From assembly GCA_949127685.1 (NCBI GenBank), contig CASBPW010000077.1, forward strand, positions 1 to 14,501: DNA of 14,501 nt. Reading direction: 5' to 3'. The position numbers and the translations under genes were made by a program. The first letter of the stretch is position 1; every line of letters begins with the position of its first letter. Below are positions 13,256 to 14,501 of the stretch, piece by piece. The stretch is from Candidatus Sivonenia alaskensis PMM_0068 (GTDB taxonomy: Bacteria > Cyanobacteriota > Cyanobacteriia > Gloeobacterales > PMM-0068). The notes under the pieces were generated by a model. The model had not been told where the DNA came from and ran no database searches. It worked only from the letters and a program-made list of their open reading frames with translations.

Positions 13256-13515
13256 GTAAAGCCTCCCCAGTTATAAGTTCCATTTTGCCCCTCTCTAAGG
13301 AGGATTGGCAAAAGTTTTTGGGACAAGACTGCTTCCTCTTAGGGAAGTTAATTAATGGAAACACCCCATCAAGGGTCTGCTGGGTCAGCCCGTAAGCTAT
13401 TGCTTCCTCTGACAAAGATTTGGTTTATTTGATGGGCGGAGAACGGCGTAGCTTCGATATAGGTGATTACCCAAGATTGAAGAAGCGACTCTTTCAGATT
13501 GAAGGAAACTGGTAA
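13249..13515 (+). pseudogene. Possible decayed gene: one frame interrupted by a TAA
   Basis: In the frame starting at 13249 there are two consecutive protein-like stretches separated by one TAA at 13393-13395. The first contains EDWQKFLGQDCFLLGKLING and then NTPSRVCWVSP. The second contains DKDLVYLMGGERRSFDIGDY and ends RLFQIEGNW before a TAA at 13513. Both read like parts of one soluble protein, but no ATG lies before the first stretch and I do not recognise the family. The frame overlaps the methyltransferase end by a few bases. The downstream 27-codon piece (ATG at 13432) could also be a tiny intact ORF. It may be a nonsense-disrupted remnant with a lost 5' end; chance open frames of this size are not rare. 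Confidence 0.35.
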
Positions 13516-13698
13516 TTAGTAAATTGGACTGATCTACATGAATTCTGAGGAGCGTATAGGGTCTGGTCGAAAAAGCCTTGGTGGTGTCAAACCTGGTCAA
13601 TTGTCTGGACGGGAATTAGTCAAGTGAGGCCCCCCGGCGCTGTTTAGATTCCACTTGAGAAGATTATATTTCATGCAATCAAGCGTGGCTAGAGTCGC
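13516..13698. other. Non-coding stretch between the decayed ORF and higA
   Basis: No convincing gene is seen. A 7-bp inverted repeat TCAAGTG (13620-13626) / CACTTGA (13652-13658) encloses a C/G-rich segment with six Cs in a row. A second pair, AAGCG/CGCTT (13681-13685 and 13696-13700), overlaps the higA stop codon. A 29-codon ORF (13538-13627), basic and lacking a ribosome binding site, may be a further remnant. Nothing here is a clear terminator for higA. Confidence 0.35.
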
Positions 13699-14097
13699 TT
13701 AGATGAATAGACCCGCATCGACCTTAAAGAAAGCTGCCAGTGCTTTTGCCTGAGCTTTGCTGATGCTGCGCTTTCCATTCACAACTTCGGAGGTAACTCC
13801 TCGTGAACCAATTACACCGATTAAATCTTCTTGTTTACAGTCTCGCGCCTCCATCAAATGGATCAGTATCTCTAACGGAGAACTTTCAGGAATGGGATAA
13901 TGTTCCCCCTCAAATTTCTCAATTAAAGTAACTAACAGCTCTAATAAAGCTTCTTCTTCAGGAGTTCGACTGGAGCGATTTTCTAGTTCTTCTGCTATGG
14001 CAATCGCTGCATCATTCTCTATCTCAGAGACAATTATCTTAGGACGATATTGTGCAAGCAAGCTGCCATAAGTATCTGGATTAAAAGTAAGGGTCAT
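13699..14097 (-). CDS. higA: HigA-type antitoxin with C-terminal HTH
   Basis: The antitoxin neutralises the adjacent HigB and usually represses the operon. The start is the ATG at 14097 (132 residues, MTLTFNPDTYGSLLAQYRPK), a typical family N-terminus. It is preceded at about 10 bases by AAGGAG, which lies inside the end of higB. Two in-frame upstream ATGs (14118 and 14127) are less likely. The N-terminal and middle part (about 20-75) is helical and acidic (EELENRSSRTPEEEALLELL). The HTH lies in the last 45 residues (QEDLIGVIGSRGVTSEVVNG, then KRSISKAQAKALAAFFKV). The gene overlaps the toxin by 17 bases, so expression is coupled. Confidence 0.92.
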   Translation of the reverse strand: MTLTFNPDTYGSLLAQYRPKIIVSEIENDAAIAIAEELENRSSRTPEEEALLELLVTLIEKFEGEHYPIPESSPLEILIHLMEARDCKQEDLIGVIGSRGVTSEVVNGKRSISKAQAKALAAFFKVDAGLFI

Positions 14098-14380
14098 TTT
14101 TCCATTGCTCCTTGTCATATTCAGCATGCGTCAGGATGTATTTGATATAGATGCGCTGTTTTATGTAGTTGATATCTGCAATTAAGCGATACGTATTGCC
14201 TTTAATGTTGAATACCGTGAAGTTGCCTACGGCTTCCGCTTTTGAGTATATTGCCTGCACTTCAACTAAGCTTTCCCACTGAGCTTTACTAACGACTCGA
14301 TACCAAGAGAACAATACCTCACAGGAATCTGCATGTTTCTCACAAAAGTCTCGAAGTATCTTTCGACTTATTACATGCAC
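14081..14380 (-). CDS. higB: HigB-type mRNA interferase toxin
   Basis: HigB-family toxins are RelE-like RNases that cleave mRNA on ribosomes. The 99-residue protein has the HigB_toxin pattern: MHVISRKILRDFCEKHADS at the start, a central WYRVVSKAQW, VGNFTVFNIKGNTYRLIADI (51-70), and the ending YIKYILTHAEYDKEQWKNDP with H86 and Y89 and a C-terminal aromatic (PYF). Basic residues on the core strands (K60, R65, K79) are probable RNA contacts. The start is GTG at 14380; the ATG four bases further on is out of frame and is followed directly by TAA. The toxin gene precedes the antitoxin, the classic higBA order. Confidence 0.92.
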   Translation of the reverse strand: MHVISRKILRDFCEKHADSCEVLFSWYRVVSKAQWESLVEVQAIYSKAEAVGNFTVFNIKGNTYRLIADINYIKQRIYIKYILTHAEYDKEQWKNDPYF

Positions 14381-14406
14381 AAGAAGGAATCTATACTGCT
14401 CTCATA

Positions 14407-14432
14407 TTCTCATTTAGAGAACTTGCCGTCAA
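14407..14432 (-). promoter_or_regulatory. Candidate higBA promoter -35 and operator inverted repeat
   Basis: On the minus strand TTGACG (14432-14427) is a good -35. The best -10 after 17 bases is only GAATAT (14409-14404), three of six positions. Within the spacer, TTCTC (14421-14417) and GAGAA (14411-14407) form an inverted repeat with five bases between the arms, a plausible HigA operator. The transcript would start about 20 bases before the GTG of higB. Confidence 0.35.
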
Positions 14433-14501
14433 GGATTCTTGGTTGCCTTACACATTGAGACTGCTTTTTTCTTCCACTCCCCGGCAGGATGAGGACCAAA
14501 C

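Noticed and set aside
13397..13600. Minus-strand 67-codon ORF
   Set aside because: It has no ribosome binding site or recognisable motif, and lies over the protein-like plus-strand frame; most likely a chance ORF.
14429..14501. Open minus-strand frame at the window end, reading FGPHPAGEWKKKAVSMCKAT and ending at a TGA at 14431-14429
   Set aside because: It could be the 3' end of a gene cut by the window edge, but 23 open codons are not significant and no family is recognised; the sequence beyond 14501 is needed.
1..14501. CRISPR arrays, tRNA/rRNA genes and insertion sequence ends
   Set aside because: I looked for regularly spaced repeats, cloverleaf-like sequences and terminal inverted repeats with a transposase and saw none; the only exact tandem repeat noted is the 10-bp pair at 5627-5646.

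Overview
The window is chromosomal DNA from a cyanobacterium. The first 149 bases encode the N-terminus of the photosystem II D1 protein (psbA). The rest carries families largely confined to cyanobacteria and plastids: NDH-1 subunits NdhF and NdhD, PAP/fibrillin, DUF2499, DUF3593 and DUF1815. The NDH-1 genes do not look like the common NdhF1/NdhD1 forms, so an early-branching or otherwise unusual lineage is possible, but I cannot name a species. Only bases 1-149 (psbA) show a gene cut by the window edge.

Layout. Bases 1-5595 are all on the minus strand. A probable transcription unit runs ndhF, a secreted protein of unknown function, ndhD, then lipA (lipoyl synthase), with gaps of 16, 3 and 26 bases. 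psbA lies beyond it with its own promoter. Upstream of ndhF is a candidate promoter whose spacer holds an exact 10-bp tandem repeat. Bases 5907-8310 hold a divergent pair of small unknown genes, followed on the plus strand by iscS (cysteine desulfurase) and an A-type iron-sulfur carrier, with a plausible intrinsic terminator at 8647-8682. Bases 8728-11940 are minus strand: a YacP-type NYN RNase, coaX (type III pantothenate kinase), a tightly packed trio PAP/fibrillin - DUF2499 - DUF3593, and a Uma2-family endonuclease-like gene. Bases 12022-13255 are plus strand: a 64-residue membrane protein, DUF1815 and a TPMT-type methyltransferase. Next is a stretch that looks like a decayed gene (13249-13515). 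The window closes with a HigBA-type toxin-antitoxin pair on the minus strand.

How the genes fit together. Much of the content is housekeeping around photosynthetic electron flow and cofactor supply. NdhF and NdhD are proton-channel subunits of NDH-1. LipA and IscS/IscA belong to iron-sulfur and lipoate metabolism (LipA is itself an Fe-S enzyme). CoaX makes the first intermediate of coenzyme A. The PAP/DUF2499/DUF3593 trio is a conserved but uncharacterised set shared with plastids. Accessory or mobile flavour is limited to the Uma2 gene, the HigBA pair and the decayed ORF.

The points most worth a second look are the exported protein between ndhF and ndhD, the unusual type of those two subunits with no CO2-hydration (Cup) gene nearby, the ndhF promoter repeat, and the coupled PAP-DUF2499-DUF3593 operon. 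I found no CRISPR array, tRNA, rRNA or complete insertion sequence.
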